NCBI GenBank assembly: GCA_900541865.1 | Contig: UQLO01000045.1 | Location: forward strand, 1-16,364 | DNA: 16,364 nucleotides | DNA from: an uncultured Porphyromonadaceae bacterium | GTDB taxonomy: Bacteria; Bacteroidota; Bacteroidia; Bacteroidales; Muribaculaceae | Reading direction: 5' to 3' | Shown: piece after piece, positions 1 through 7,274 of the stretch | Layout: every line of letters begins with the position of its first letter | Numbering within the stretch: the stretch's first letter is position 1 | Translations under genes and position numbers: made by a program | The notes under the pieces: model-generated | Database searches by the model: none | What the model was told of the DNA's origin: nothing | Seen by the model: the letters and a program-made list of their open reading frames with translations, nothing else

Positions 1-33
1 TCTGACTTTTTGATAGTCTGTCGTCCGACGCTG

Positions 34-41
34 CAAAGGTA
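34..41 (-). promoter_or_regulatory. Candidate promoter -7 box for a leftward gene beyond the edge
   Basis: Read leftward, TACCTTTG followed by CAG matches the Bacteroidota -7 consensus TAnnTTTG. No good TTTG -33 box is seen at the expected distance; the perfect hairpin at 55-71 sits there instead. The gene it would serve lies outside the window. Confidence 0.4.
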
Positions 42-54
42 AAGCTACTTTATT

Positions 55-71
55 GAACCCTTACAGGGTTC
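55..71. repeat. Perfect 6-bp inverted repeat
   Basis: GAACCC and GGGTTC are separated by five bases, about 36 bp past the stop codon of the small membrane protein gene at 107-280. It could end that transcript, but no T-run follows the stem on the leftward strand, so it is not a canonical intrinsic terminator. It also lies just upstream of the candidate -7 box at 34-41 and could be an operator. Confidence 0.4.
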
Positions 72-106
72 TCTCCCAATTGCGGGGCCTCCTCGACGTT
101 ATGGGG

Positions 107-280
107 TTAGACGATGAGGTCGTAGGCGCACCAGCAGAGAAATGAGGCGACGAATAATACGACGAAGGTGCGCAGAGGCTCCCACTTTATGAACTTCATA
201 ATGTCATACTTGCCGTCAAGAGTGAGCAGCAACTCCGCCACGATTGCTATTATGATGTATACGTACCAGTGTTTGAGCAT
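107..280 (-). CDS. Small membrane protein of 57 residues, function unknown
   Basis: The reading frame starts at ATG 280, seven bases after the stop codon of the upstream permease gene, and ends in TAA at 107. It begins MLKHWYVYIIIAIVAELLLT and has two hydrophobic segments, at about residues 5-20 and 38-55, joined by a charged loop containing DGKYDIMKFIKWEPLR. That pattern suggests two transmembrane helices in the inner membrane. The tight spacing suggests co-transcription with the permease and the sigma factor gene. I do not recognise the family. The hydrophobic pattern and operon position argue for a real gene; its small size is the main reason for doubt. Confidence 0.6.
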   Translation of the reverse strand: MLKHWYVYIIIAIVAELLLTLDGKYDIMKFIKWEPLRTFVVLFVASFLCWCAYDLIV

Positions 281-286
281 GATGGT

Positions 287-1534
287 TTAGTCGAATTTGG
301 CGGCTTCGGCGGGGGAGATGCGGGCGGCGGCTCCGGCGGGAAGGACGAGGATGAGGTAGGCGGCGGCCACTACGCCTACGTTGAGCGCTATTATGGCCCA
401 GACGTTGATGTCGACCGGCACACTGCTTAGGTAGTACATGTCGGGGTCGAGGGGCACCAGACCGGTGTTCTTCTGGAGTATGAGGAAGCCGATGCCGAGC
501 ACGTTGCCAATCAGGAGCCCCCAACCAACAACCTTGAGGGTGAGGAGCACGAAAATGGTTCGTATTTCGGACCGCGTTGACCCCAATGCGCGCAGGATGC
601 CTATGGTGCGGATGCGTTCGAGGATGAGGATAAATAGGCTGGAGATGAGTGTCAGTCCCGCCACGGCGAGCATGAGGATGAAGATAACGACGACGTTGGT
701 GTCGAGCAGTGCGAGCCAGTTGTAGTACAGGGCGCCGCTCTGATGCACGGAGCTGACGGGGAAATAGGCGTCAAGGCGCCCCATGGCTGCTTCGTTGAGC
801 AGGGCAGTCTGCAGAGACTGTGCGGCGGGGTCAATCAGGTCTTCGTCGAGGCCGCGGATGTCGAGCCGGTTGGCGGCAAGCTCCCCCGCGCCGCCCACAG
901 AGCGTAGCAGCGCCGGCGAGCAGTAGACGACCTTAAGGTCGTACTCGCCGAAATCGCTGCAGTAGAGGGCGCCGATGGTGTGGCGGCGCATGCGGACGTT
1001 GCCGTCGAATACGAAAGTGGAAAAAAGGCGGTCGCCCAAGTCGAGCCCGAGGCGTCCGGCCAGTGCTTCCGAGATTACTATCTGATTGGCGCAGGAGTCG
1101 GCGGCGTAGTCGGGCCATGCGCCCCTGACGATGTTGGAGCGCTCGAAGGAGAAGTCAGAATCCGGTTGGCGCCCCTCGAAAACAACGCCTTCGAAGTCGG
1201 TGTCGGTTTTGAGAATGCCGGGCACACGCCAGGCGGCCGCCACGGTGGCTTGGGCCGGAAGAGCGCCGCGAACTATTGTCTGAAGACTGTCGGTGTAGTC
1301 AAAATAGGGAACTTGCTCGGACGAGCCGGCCTCAAAGGGTGCCAACACGGAAATCTGGGCGTCGAAACCGGCCAGCTTGCGGCGTATCTCCTGTTTGAAG
1401 CCGGTGACCACGGCAAGAGTAATCTCCAGCACAACCACGGCCAGTGCGACACCGGCAACTGCGATTGCGATGCCGGTGCGGCTGCCTCCGCCGCGAAGGC
1501 TCAGGCGAAGGGCGGTGCGGAGAGTGTAGTTCAA
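287..1534 (-). CDS. FtsX/LolC-LolE-like ABC transporter permease
   Basis: This 415-residue protein has the FtsX/MacB permease layout. One N-terminal transmembrane helix (about residues 21-44) is followed by a periplasmic domain (about 50-275) and three C-terminal helices (about 281-306, 327-352 and 379-400). The cytoplasmic loop ERIRTIGILRALGSTRSEI (about 306-324) is the typical coupling segment contacting an ATPase. The length and layout resemble lipoprotein-releasing LolC/LolE permeases of Bacteroidota. The start is taken as TTG at 1534, which overlaps the sigma factor stop codon (TTGA); no ATG nearby gives a better N terminus. No ATP-binding partner is encoded in the window, so it would need a LolD-like ATPase from elsewhere. 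The family is well supported, but the substrate cannot be read from the sequence. Confidence 0.88.
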   Translation of the reverse strand: MNYTLRTALRLSLRGGGSRTGIAIAVAGVALAVVVLEITLAVVTGFKQEIRRKLAGFDAQISVLAPFEAGSSEQVPYFDYTDSLQTIVRGALPAQATVAAAWRVPGILKTDTDFEGVVFEGRQPDSDFSFERSNIVRGAWPDYAADSCANQIVISEALAGRLGLDLGDRLFSTFVFDGNVRMRRHTIGALYCSDFGEYDLKVVYCSPALLRSVGGAGELAANRLDIRGLDEDLIDPAAQSLQTALLNEAAMGRLDAYFPVSSVHQSGALYYNWLALLDTNVVVIFILMLAVAGLTLISSLFILILERIRTIGILRALGSTRSEIRTIFVLLTLKVVGWGLLIGNVLGIGFLILQKNTGLVPLDPDMYYLSSVPVDINVWAIIALNVGVVAAAYLILVLPAGAAARISPAEAAKFD

Positions 1535-2121
1535 CGGGTAAGGATCACGGCGCGTTCTTTGGCAAGACGGCGCAGGTTGAGAATGGCGTAGCGCATGCGG
1601 CCCAGAGCGGTGTTGATGCTCACGCCGGTGAGCTCAGCGATTTCCTTGAAAGAGAGATCTTTGTAGTAGCGCATCTGGAGCACGTCGCGCTGCGACTCCG
1701 GAAGCTCGTCGACAAGACGGCGCACATCGGCCTCAATCTGTATGTCGATTAGTATGTCTTCAATGGTGCCTTCGGAGAGCTCGCGGCGGTTGAGAACGTC
1801 GTAGTTGGCGTCGTCGGTAGATACCGCGCCCTCGGCTTTTTCCTGGCGGAAAGAGTCAATCACCAGATTGCGCGCTATGCGGCAAAGCCACGCCGGGAAC
1901 TTGCCCCGGTCGTCGTAGCGACCCTGACGTATGGTCATGATAGCTTTGACGAAGGTATCTTGGAAGATATCGTCGGCCGCATCCTCGTCTTTCACAAGCG
2001 AGAGGATGTAGTTGTAAAGCTTTGTCTTGTGGCGCTCCAACAGAGTGTCGAACGATGCATTGTCGCCATTTGCGTAGGCGGCGACAAGCTGCTCGTCGGA
2101 GAGCGTGGTGAGATTTCGCAT
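1531..2121 (-). CDS. ECF-type sigma-70 family RNA polymerase sigma factor
   Basis: This 196-residue protein has the two domains of an extracytoplasmic-function sigma factor. Region 2 (about residues 20-95) contains ADDIFQDTFVKAI and the WLCRIARNLVIDSFRQEK segment, which contact core polymerase and the -10 region. Region 4 (about 130-185) contains LPESQRDVLQMRYYKDLSF, then a helix-turn-helix (KEIAELTGVSINTALGRMR) that would bind the -35/-33 region. The length is normal for the family. It is the first gene of a leftward unit, and its stop overlaps the TTG start of the permease. No anti-sigma factor with a ZAS or FecR-like domain is adjacent, so the activating signal is unknown. A promoter at 2291-2322 gives it a leader of about 165 nt, which begins GC-rich and ends AT-rich. 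Confidence 0.93.
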   Translation of the reverse strand: MRNLTTLSDEQLVAAYANGDNASFDTLLERHKTKLYNYILSLVKDEDAADDIFQDTFVKAIMTIRQGRYDDRGKFPAWLCRIARNLVIDSFRQEKAEGAVSTDDANYDVLNRRELSEGTIEDILIDIQIEADVRRLVDELPESQRDVLQMRYYKDLSFKEIAELTGVSINTALGRMRYAILNLRRLAKERAVILTR

Positions 2122-2290
2122 TTCTATTTTTTTAGCTTGATGGAGTAGAGTATTGCTATAGGCGAAATGTTTTGGTTGGTGTTGGTTGGTTTGACTTCTG
2201 TTGTTTCATTAAGTACCGGGACTGCCCCGCGCCCGCATCGGACGTTGTGCGGCGACTCCGTTGGCATTGTGCTTTTTTCGGAGCGCAATG

Positions 2291-2322
2291 CAAAATTATT
2301 AAAAATATTGTGCCGATGCAAA
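2291..2322 (-). promoter_or_regulatory. Bacteroidota-type promoter of the ECF sigma unit
   Basis: Read leftward, TTTG (2322-2319) and TAATTTTG (2298-2291) are separated by 20 bases, a very good match to the Bacteroidota -33/-7 consensus TTTG-N19-21-TAnnTTTG. Transcription would start near 2285, about 165 nt upstream of the sigma factor ATG. The promoter lies downstream of the lon terminator hairpin, which supports a separate transcript from lon. Confidence 0.72.
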
Positions 2323-2372
2323 TTATTTGGCCGTTAAATCTTCATATTTAGTTTTCTTTAACGACAAAGAGC

Positions 2373-2408
2373 CCGTCGGCAAGGGGCAAGTGGCCTCGTT
2401 GCCGGCGG
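2373..2408 (-). terminator. Candidate terminator hairpin after lon
   Basis: CCGCCGGCAA and TTGCCGACGG (leftward strand) form a 10-bp stem with one C/A mismatch, 20 bp past the lon stop codon. The following leftward sequence GCTCTTTG is only weakly T-rich, so termination may be inefficient or need a factor. Confidence 0.5.
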
Positions 2409-2428
2409 TTTAGAGTTTTGAAGTTGCC

Positions 2429-4792
2429 TCAAAGTGCGGCCTCGAGCATTTGCCCGATGGTAGTCACGAAGGTGAAGTCGAGGCCGCGGCGGTAGGCTTC
2501 GGGCATGTCGTCGACGTCGGCGCGGTTGTCTTCGCTCATTATTATCTCGTTGACGCCGGCTCGCTTGGCCGCCAGAATCTTCTCGCGAATGCCTCCCACG
2601 GGCAGCACGCGGCCGCGAAGCGATATTTCGCCGGTCATGGCGAGGGTGGTGCGCACCTGCCGTCCGGTCAGGGCCGACACTATGGCTGTGGTGATGGTGA
2701 TTCCGGCGCTGGGGCCGTCCTTGGGGATGGCGCCTTCGGGGAAGTGGATGTGGACGGCATGGGTGTTGAATTTTTCGCGGTCCACACCGACAACTTCAGC
2801 GTTGGCCTTGACCCACTGGTAGGCCAGGGTGGCCGATTCTTTCATCACATTGCCAAGATTGCCTGTCAAGGTAAGAGCAGGTTCTTTGGCAGGTGTCAGC
2901 GAGGCTTCGCACAGCAGTATAGTGCCTCCGGTTTGCGTCCAGGCCAGACCGGTGACGACGCCGGCAGGAGCCGAAACTTCGCGTTTTTCGGGTGTATGGG
3001 GCGGAAGTCCAAGCAGGCTGCGGAGGTCGTCGGGGCGGACGGGGGTTGGGAAGGCCTTGCCTTGCATGCGAGCCAGCACGAGCTTGCGCACCAGGGCGTT
3101 TATCTGCTTGTCGAGCTCGCGCACGCCACTTTCGGAAGTGTAGCGCAGTATAAGGTCGGCGATAGTAGCGTCGGGCAGCACGAACTCATCGGGCGATATG
3201 CGGTGGCGCTCCAAGGCGCGCGGTATGAGGTGGCGGCGTGCTATTTCGGTCTTCTCTTCGGCAAGATAACCGCTGATTTCGATGATTTCCATGCGGTCCA
3301 GCAGCGGGCGCGGTATGGTGCTCAGGGTATTGGCGGTAGCTATGAAAAGCACACCGGAGAGGTCGAAGTCGACGTCGATGTAGTTGTCGTGGAATTTGCA
3401 GTTTTGCTCCGGATCGAGTACTTCGAGCAAGGCAGCGGCCGGGTCGCCTTTGTAGTCGTTGCCGATTTTGTCGATTTCGTCGAGCAGAATAACAGGGTTG
3501 ACGGTGCCGGCGCGGCGAATGGCATCGATGATGCGGCCGGGCATTGCGCCGATGTATGTGCGCCGGTGGCCGCGTACCTCGCTCTCGTCGTGAAGGCCAC
3601 CGAAACTCACGCGTTGGTAGACGCGCCCCAGGGCGCGGGCCACCGACTGACCCACCGAGGTCTTGCCCACTCCGGGAGGCCCGACAAGGCAGAGGATGGT
3701 GCCTTTGTGTTCGGGATTGTGGAAAAGCACGGCAAGCTGCTCGAGGATGCGCTGCTTCACTTTCTCAAGGCCGTAGTGATCGGCTTCAAGTATTTCGGAT
3801 GCGCGGTTTATGTCGGTCTCCACCGTCGACGTTTTGCCCCAGGGCAGCGCGGCGAGGGTCTCAAGGTATGAGTAAATGATTGAATAGTCGGGCGATGTGG
3901 GGTTGAAGCGACGCATTTTCTCGGCTTCCTTGCGGAATGTTTTGACAACGTCCTGCGGCATGGCTGAATTTTCGGCGCGCGCCACCAGTTCGTCGATTTC
4001 GTCGCTGTCCTCGCCGTAGAGAGTGCTTCGGATGGCTTCCATCTGGCTTTGGAGGAAGGCGTTGCGTTGGTTTTCGTCCATAGTGCGCCGAGCCTTGCGG
4101 GCTATTTCCTCGGTGAGGTTAACCCGCTCCATGAATATGCTCAGCTCGCCGATGAGGCCGAGGGCGCGGTCGAGGAGGTTGCCCTTGGAGAGGAGCTTGA
4201 TTTTTTCGGGGATGCCGATGGGCAGATTGGTTGCAAGCACGTTGAGCACCTGGCTGTTGCTTTTCGACCCTTCCACAAGGGGCACAAGCCCGTGAGGGTC
4301 GCCGCTCTTGCGCAGAGCTTCGGCTGCCATTTCGCGCACGGTGGCCATGGCTCGCTCGAATTCTTTGGAGCCGGTAGGCTCGGTGTCGTCGAGAGGTTTG
4401 ACGCGGGCTGTCCAGGGTCGGCGCACGCCGTCGACGGGTTTGGCAGCCCCCATTATGCGGAAACGGCCGCGAGCCTGAACAATAGCCATCGGCTGCGAGC
4501 CGACGTCGGTGCGCACATCGAGCACGTCGGCAAACACCCCATATTTATATAGTCCGCGCGAAAGCGTAGGGGAGTCTTCCTCGGGGTCTATTTGGCACAC
4601 TATTCCGATGGGAAAGGCAGCGTGCTTGGCCCGCTCGGCAAGTTCCTGGGCCGGCTTACGGCCGAGCTCAAAGTTGACCACCACCCCCGGAAAAAGGGGA
4701 AGGTTGCGGGTAACGATAAGTTCGAGATTGTCGAAGTCCGGTTCTTTCTGCAGGTTATCTGCCTCAATATTAATTTGTTCTATCTTGATCAT
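2429..4792 (-). CDS. lon: ATP-dependent serine protease Lon
   Basis: Lon is a cytoplasmic hexameric AAA+ protease that degrades misfolded and regulatory proteins. At 787 residues this one is close to the usual length. The N-terminal substrate-binding domain covers about residues 24-225 (LIVTRNLPLFPGVVVNFELG at its start), followed by a helical linker with the RNAFLQSQMEAIRSTLYGED signature (about 243-262). The AAA+ module has Walker A GPPGVGKT (371-378) and Walker B ILLDEID (435-441). The protease domain has PKDGPSAG with nucleophile Ser695 and partner Lys738 in GGIREKILAAKRAG; the 43-residue spacing equals that in E. coli Lon. The gene is monocistronic and divergent from the EF-G-like gene; its start is 17 bp downstream of the likely transcription start. 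All catalytic residues are present, so it should be active. Confidence 0.97.
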   Translation of the reverse strand: MIKIEQINIEADNLQKEPDFDNLELIVTRNLPLFPGVVVNFELGRKPAQELAERAKHAAFPIGIVCQIDPEEDSPTLSRGLYKYGVFADVLDVRTDVGSQPMAIVQARGRFRIMGAAKPVDGVRRPWTARVKPLDDTEPTGSKEFERAMATVREMAAEALRKSGDPHGLVPLVEGSKSNSQVLNVLATNLPIGIPEKIKLLSKGNLLDRALGLIGELSIFMERVNLTEEIARKARRTMDENQRNAFLQSQMEAIRSTLYGEDSDEIDELVARAENSAMPQDVVKTFRKEAEKMRRFNPTSPDYSIIYSYLETLAALPWGKTSTVETDINRASEILEADHYGLEKVKQRILEQLAVLFHNPEHKGTILCLVGPPGVGKTSVGQSVARALGRVYQRVSFGGLHDESEVRGHRRTYIGAMPGRIIDAIRRAGTVNPVILLDEIDKIGNDYKGDPAAALLEVLDPEQNCKFHDNYIDVDFDLSGVLFIATANTLSTIPRPLLDRMEIIEISGYLAEEKTEIARRHLIPRALERHRISPDEFVLPDATIADLILRYTSESGVRELDKQINALVRKLVLARMQGKAFPTPVRPDDLRSLLGLPPHTPEKREVSAPAGVVTGLAWTQTGGTILLCEASLTPAKEPALTLTGNLGNVMKESATLAYQWVKANAEVVGVDREKFNTHAVHIHFPEGAIPKDGPSAGITITTAIVSALTGRQVRTTLAMTGEISLRGRVLPVGGIREKILAAKRAGVNEIIMSEDNRADVDDMPEAYRRGLDFTFVTTIGQMLEAAL

Positions 4793-4815
4793 GACGGATT
4801 TGCCGATTCGGGACG

Positions 4816-4823
4816 CAAAGTTA
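4816..4823 (-). promoter_or_regulatory. Promoter -7 box of lon
   Basis: TAACTTTG on the leftward strand matches TAnnTTTG and lies 24 bp upstream of the lon ATG. The -33 position (around 4843) reads TATGTT, only a weak match to TTTG, and is covered by the dyad at 4841-4861. That would suit a promoter needing an activator. Confidence 0.55.
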
Positions 4824-4840
4824 CGAAAAAGTTTTCAGAA

Positions 4841-4861
4841 AACATATGTTGCATAACATAT
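4841..4861. promoter_or_regulatory. Dyad, possible operator between lon and the EF-G-like gene
   Basis: ATATGTT and AACATAT flank GCAT (4844-4861); the left end also contains the self-complementary AACATATGTT (4841-4850). The dyad centre lies about 43 bp upstream of the inferred lon start and upstream of the divergent EF-G-like gene. It could control one or both genes; the regulator is unknown. In Bacteroides the EF-G2 gene is under control of a CRP-family regulator, but this dyad does not have standard CRP spacing. Confidence 0.4.
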
Positions 4862-4971
4862 CCACAATTAGCCCAACATTCAAAATTTTTGTCTAAATTG
4901 CGGCCGCTTTCGGAATGCACCGCTCCTTCCGGAGGCCACCTTACCGCATAACAAATACTAACTCTGATAAC

Positions 4972-7128
4972 ATGAAGATCTACAAAACCAACGAAATCAA
5001 AAACATAGCCTTGCTCGGCAGCAAAGGCTCCGGTAAGACCACACTCGCGGAAGCTATGCTCTACGAGTGTGGCGTTATAAAACGTCGTGGCACTGTAGAG
5101 GCCAAAAACACTGTTTCCGACTACTTCCCCGTGGAGAAAGAGTACGGCTACTCGGTGTTCTCAACCGTGTTCTACGCTGAGTTCCGCGACAAAAAACTCA
5201 ACGTCATCGACTGCCCCGGCGCCGACGACTTCGTGGGAGCGGCTGTTACGGCCCTCAATATGACCGACACTGGTGTGATTGTCATCAACGGCCAGTACGG
5301 CGTCGAGGTAGGCACTCAGAATATCTTCCGCACCGCAAGCGGCCTGAAGAAGCCCATCATCTTCGCCATCAACCAGCTCGACGGCGAAAAAGCCGACTTC
5401 GAGAACGTGCTCGAGCAGATGAAGGAAGTGTTCGGACCCAAGGTGGTGACAGTGCAGTATCCTCTGGCTTCCGGCCCCGGCTTCAACTCGATGATCGACG
5501 TGCTCCTGATGAAGAAGTACTCCTGGGGCCCCGAAGGTGGCGTCCCCACCATCGAAGACATACCCGCCTCCGAGCTCGACAAGGCCAATGAGCTTCACCG
5601 CGCACTGGTGGAGGCAGCCGCCGAAAACGACGAGTCGCTCATGGAGAAATTCTTCGAGGAAGAGCACCTCACCGAAGATGAACTCCGTCTGGGCATCCGC
5701 AAGGGTCTTATTGAAAATTCCATCTATCCTGTGTTCTGCGTGAGCGCGGAGAAGGATATGGGCGTGCGTCGCATGATGGAGTTCCTGGGCAACGTCGTTC
5801 CCTTCGTGAGCGATATGCCCGCGCCGGTCGATACCGCCGGCAACGAGGTCAAGCCCGACCCCGCAGGCCCCCTGAGCGTCTATGTGTTCAAAACTACTGT
5901 AGAACCCCATATCGGCGAGGTAAGCTACTTCAAGGTTATGAGCGGCACCCTCAAGGCCGGAGCCGACCTGGAGAACGTGAGCCGCGGCTCCAAGGAGCGT
6001 CTTGCGCAGATTTTCTGCGTGAGCGGCCAGATCAAGACTCCGGTCGACGCTCTGGAGGCAGGCGATATAGGAGCGACAGTCAAGCTCAAAGACGTGCGCA
6101 CCGGCAACACCCTCGACGAGAAGGGCTGCGATCTTGCCTTCGACTTCATCAAGTATCCCGCGCCCAAATACTACCGCGCAATCCGCCCCGTTACCGAGGC
6201 CGACGCCGAGAAGCTTTCGGCTATCCTCACCCGCATGCACGAGGAAGACCCGACCTGGATCGTGGAGCAGAGCAAGGAGCTTCGCCAGACTATTCTCAAG
6301 GGTCAGGGTGAGTTCCACCTGCGCACACTCAAGTGGCGTGTGGAGAACAACGACAAGCTGCCCATCCTCTTCGAAGAGCCCAAAATTCCCTATCGCGAGA
6401 CCATCACAAAGGCTGCCCGCGCCGACTATCGCCACAAAAAGCAGTCCGGCGGTTCGGGTCAGTTCGGTGAGGTTCATCTCATCATCGAGCCCTATACCGA
6501 GGGTATGCCCGCTCCCACCTCCTATCGGTTCGGCAATCAGGAATATGTGATGAAAGTGCGCGACACTCAGGAAATTCCTCTGGAATGGGGCGGCAAACTC
6601 GTGGTGTGCGACTGCATCGTAGGCGGTGCCATCGACGCCCGCTTCATCCCCGCTATCGTAAAGGGCCTTATGGACCGCATGGAGCAGGGCCCGCTGACCG
6701 GTTCCTACGCCCGCGACGTCCGCGTGTGCATCTACGACGGCAAGATGCATCCGGTCGACTCGAACGAAATATCGTTCCGTCTGGCGGGCCGCAATGCCTT
6801 CAGCGAGGCTTTCCGCAATGCCAATCCCAAGATTCTCGAACCTGTCTACGACGTTGAGGTATTCGTGCCGGCCGATGTCATGGGCGACGTCATGAGCGAC
6901 CTGCAGGGCCGCCGCGCCATCATCATGGGCATGAACAGCGAGAACGGCTTCGAGAAAATCTCCGCCAAAGTGCCCTTGAAGGAACTCAGCAGCTACTCCA
7001 CGGCCCTGAGCTCCATCACCGGCGGTCGCAGCTCCTTCACAATGAAGTTCGCAAGCTACGAGCTCGTGCCCGGTGATGTTCAGGACAAGCTCCTCAAGGA
7101 ATACGCAGAGAAAAACACCGAAGACTGA
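4972..7128 (+). CDS. EF-G2-like elongation factor paralog with degenerate GTPase motifs
   Basis: This 718-residue protein has the full EF-G domain order: G domain (about residues 1-280), domain II (about 310-400), III, IV and V (ending near 700). EF-G moves tRNA and mRNA through the ribosome after peptide bond formation. The P-loop GSKGSGKT (16-23) is intact. The G3 motif reads DCPGADDF (80-87) where ordinary EF-G has DTPGHVDF, so the catalytic His is Ala84. Switch I reads EYGYSV instead of ERGITI, and G4 is NQLD instead of NKMD. This matches the Bacteroides EF-G2 paralog, reported to support translocation without GTP hydrolysis and to matter in starvation and gut colonisation. The start at 4972 is preferred over an in-frame ATG at 4915, because homology begins at MKIYKTNEIKNIALLG. 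No clear TAnnTTTG promoter is seen; the closest is TAAATTG at 4894. The gene ends at a strong terminator. Confidence 0.9.
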   Translation: MKIYKTNEIKNIALLGSKGSGKTTLAEAMLYECGVIKRRGTVEAKNTVSDYFPVEKEYGYSVFSTVFYAEFRDKKLNVIDCPGADDFVGAAVTALNMTDTGVIVINGQYGVEVGTQNIFRTASGLKKPIIFAINQLDGEKADFENVLEQMKEVFGPKVVTVQYPLASGPGFNSMIDVLLMKKYSWGPEGGVPTIEDIPASELDKANELHRALVEAAAENDESLMEKFFEEEHLTEDELRLGIRKGLIENSIYPVFCVSAEKDMGVRRMMEFLGNVVPFVSDMPAPVDTAGNEVKPDPAGPLSVYVFKTTVEPHIGEVSYFKVMSGTLKAGADLENVSRGSKERLAQIFCVSGQIKTPVDALEAGDIGATVKLKDVRTGNTLDEKGCDLAFDFIKYPAPKYYRAIRPVTEADAEKLSAILTRMHEEDPTWIVEQSKELRQTILKGQGEFHLRTLKWRVENNDKLPILFEEPKIPYRETITKAARADYRHKKQSGGSGQFGEVHLIIEPYTEGMPAPTSYRFGNQEYVMKVRDTQEIPLEWGGKLVVCDCIVGGAIDARFIPAIVKGLMDRMEQGPLTGSYARDVRVCIYDGKMHPVDSNEISFRLAGRNAFSEAFRNANPKILEPVYDVEVFVPADVMGDVMSDLQGRRAIIMGMNSENGFEKISAKVPLKELSSYSTALSSITGGRSSFTMKFASYELVPGDVQDKLLKEYAEKNTED

Positions 7129-7154
7129 TTCTGATTCAGCAGCTTCGGCAAGCT

Positions 7155-7194
7155 AAGCCGGGGCGCTCCCTCCGCGGGGCGTCCCGGCTTTTCC
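7155..7194 (+). terminator. Intrinsic terminator of the EF-G-like gene
   Basis: AAGCCGGG (7155-7162) pairs with CCCGGCTT (7183-7190), and the stem runs into TTTTCC on the rightward strand, 27 bp past the stop codon. This is a typical rho-independent terminator. Confidence 0.8.
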
Positions 7195-7206
7195 TACTAC
7201 AGGCAA

Positions 7207-7236
7207 GAAAAAGGGTGCTCCGAAGTCCGGGCACCC
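7207..7236 (-). terminator. Intrinsic terminator of the T9SS operon
   Basis: Read leftward, GGGTGC plus CCG pair with CGG plus GCACCC around a five-base loop, with one bulged A, and TTTTTC follows. It lies 39 bp past the gldN stop codon and faces the EF-G-like terminator, so the two convergent units are separated cleanly. Confidence 0.8.
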
Positions 7237-7274
7237 TGGGAAATATGAAAGAGAGGTTTAGATGTGCTGTGCTT

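Noticed and set aside
2124..2321. 65-codon leftward frame just before the sigma factor gene
   Set aside because: It begins upstream of the inferred transcription start (near 2285), covers the -7 box, has low-complexity composition and resembles no family. It is better read as the sigma factor leader.
2450..3871. 473-codon rightward frame opposite lon
   Set aside because: It is antisense to a clear lon gene and arises from GC-rich codon bias. The same applies to long frames opposite the EF-G-like gene (5161-6750), gldK (11294-12388) and gldN (7557-8390).
4915..4971. Upstream ATG extending the EF-G-like protein by 19 residues
   Set aside because: The added segment is Arg/Pro/Asn-rich and outside family homology; the ATG at 4972 fits the known EF-G2 start.
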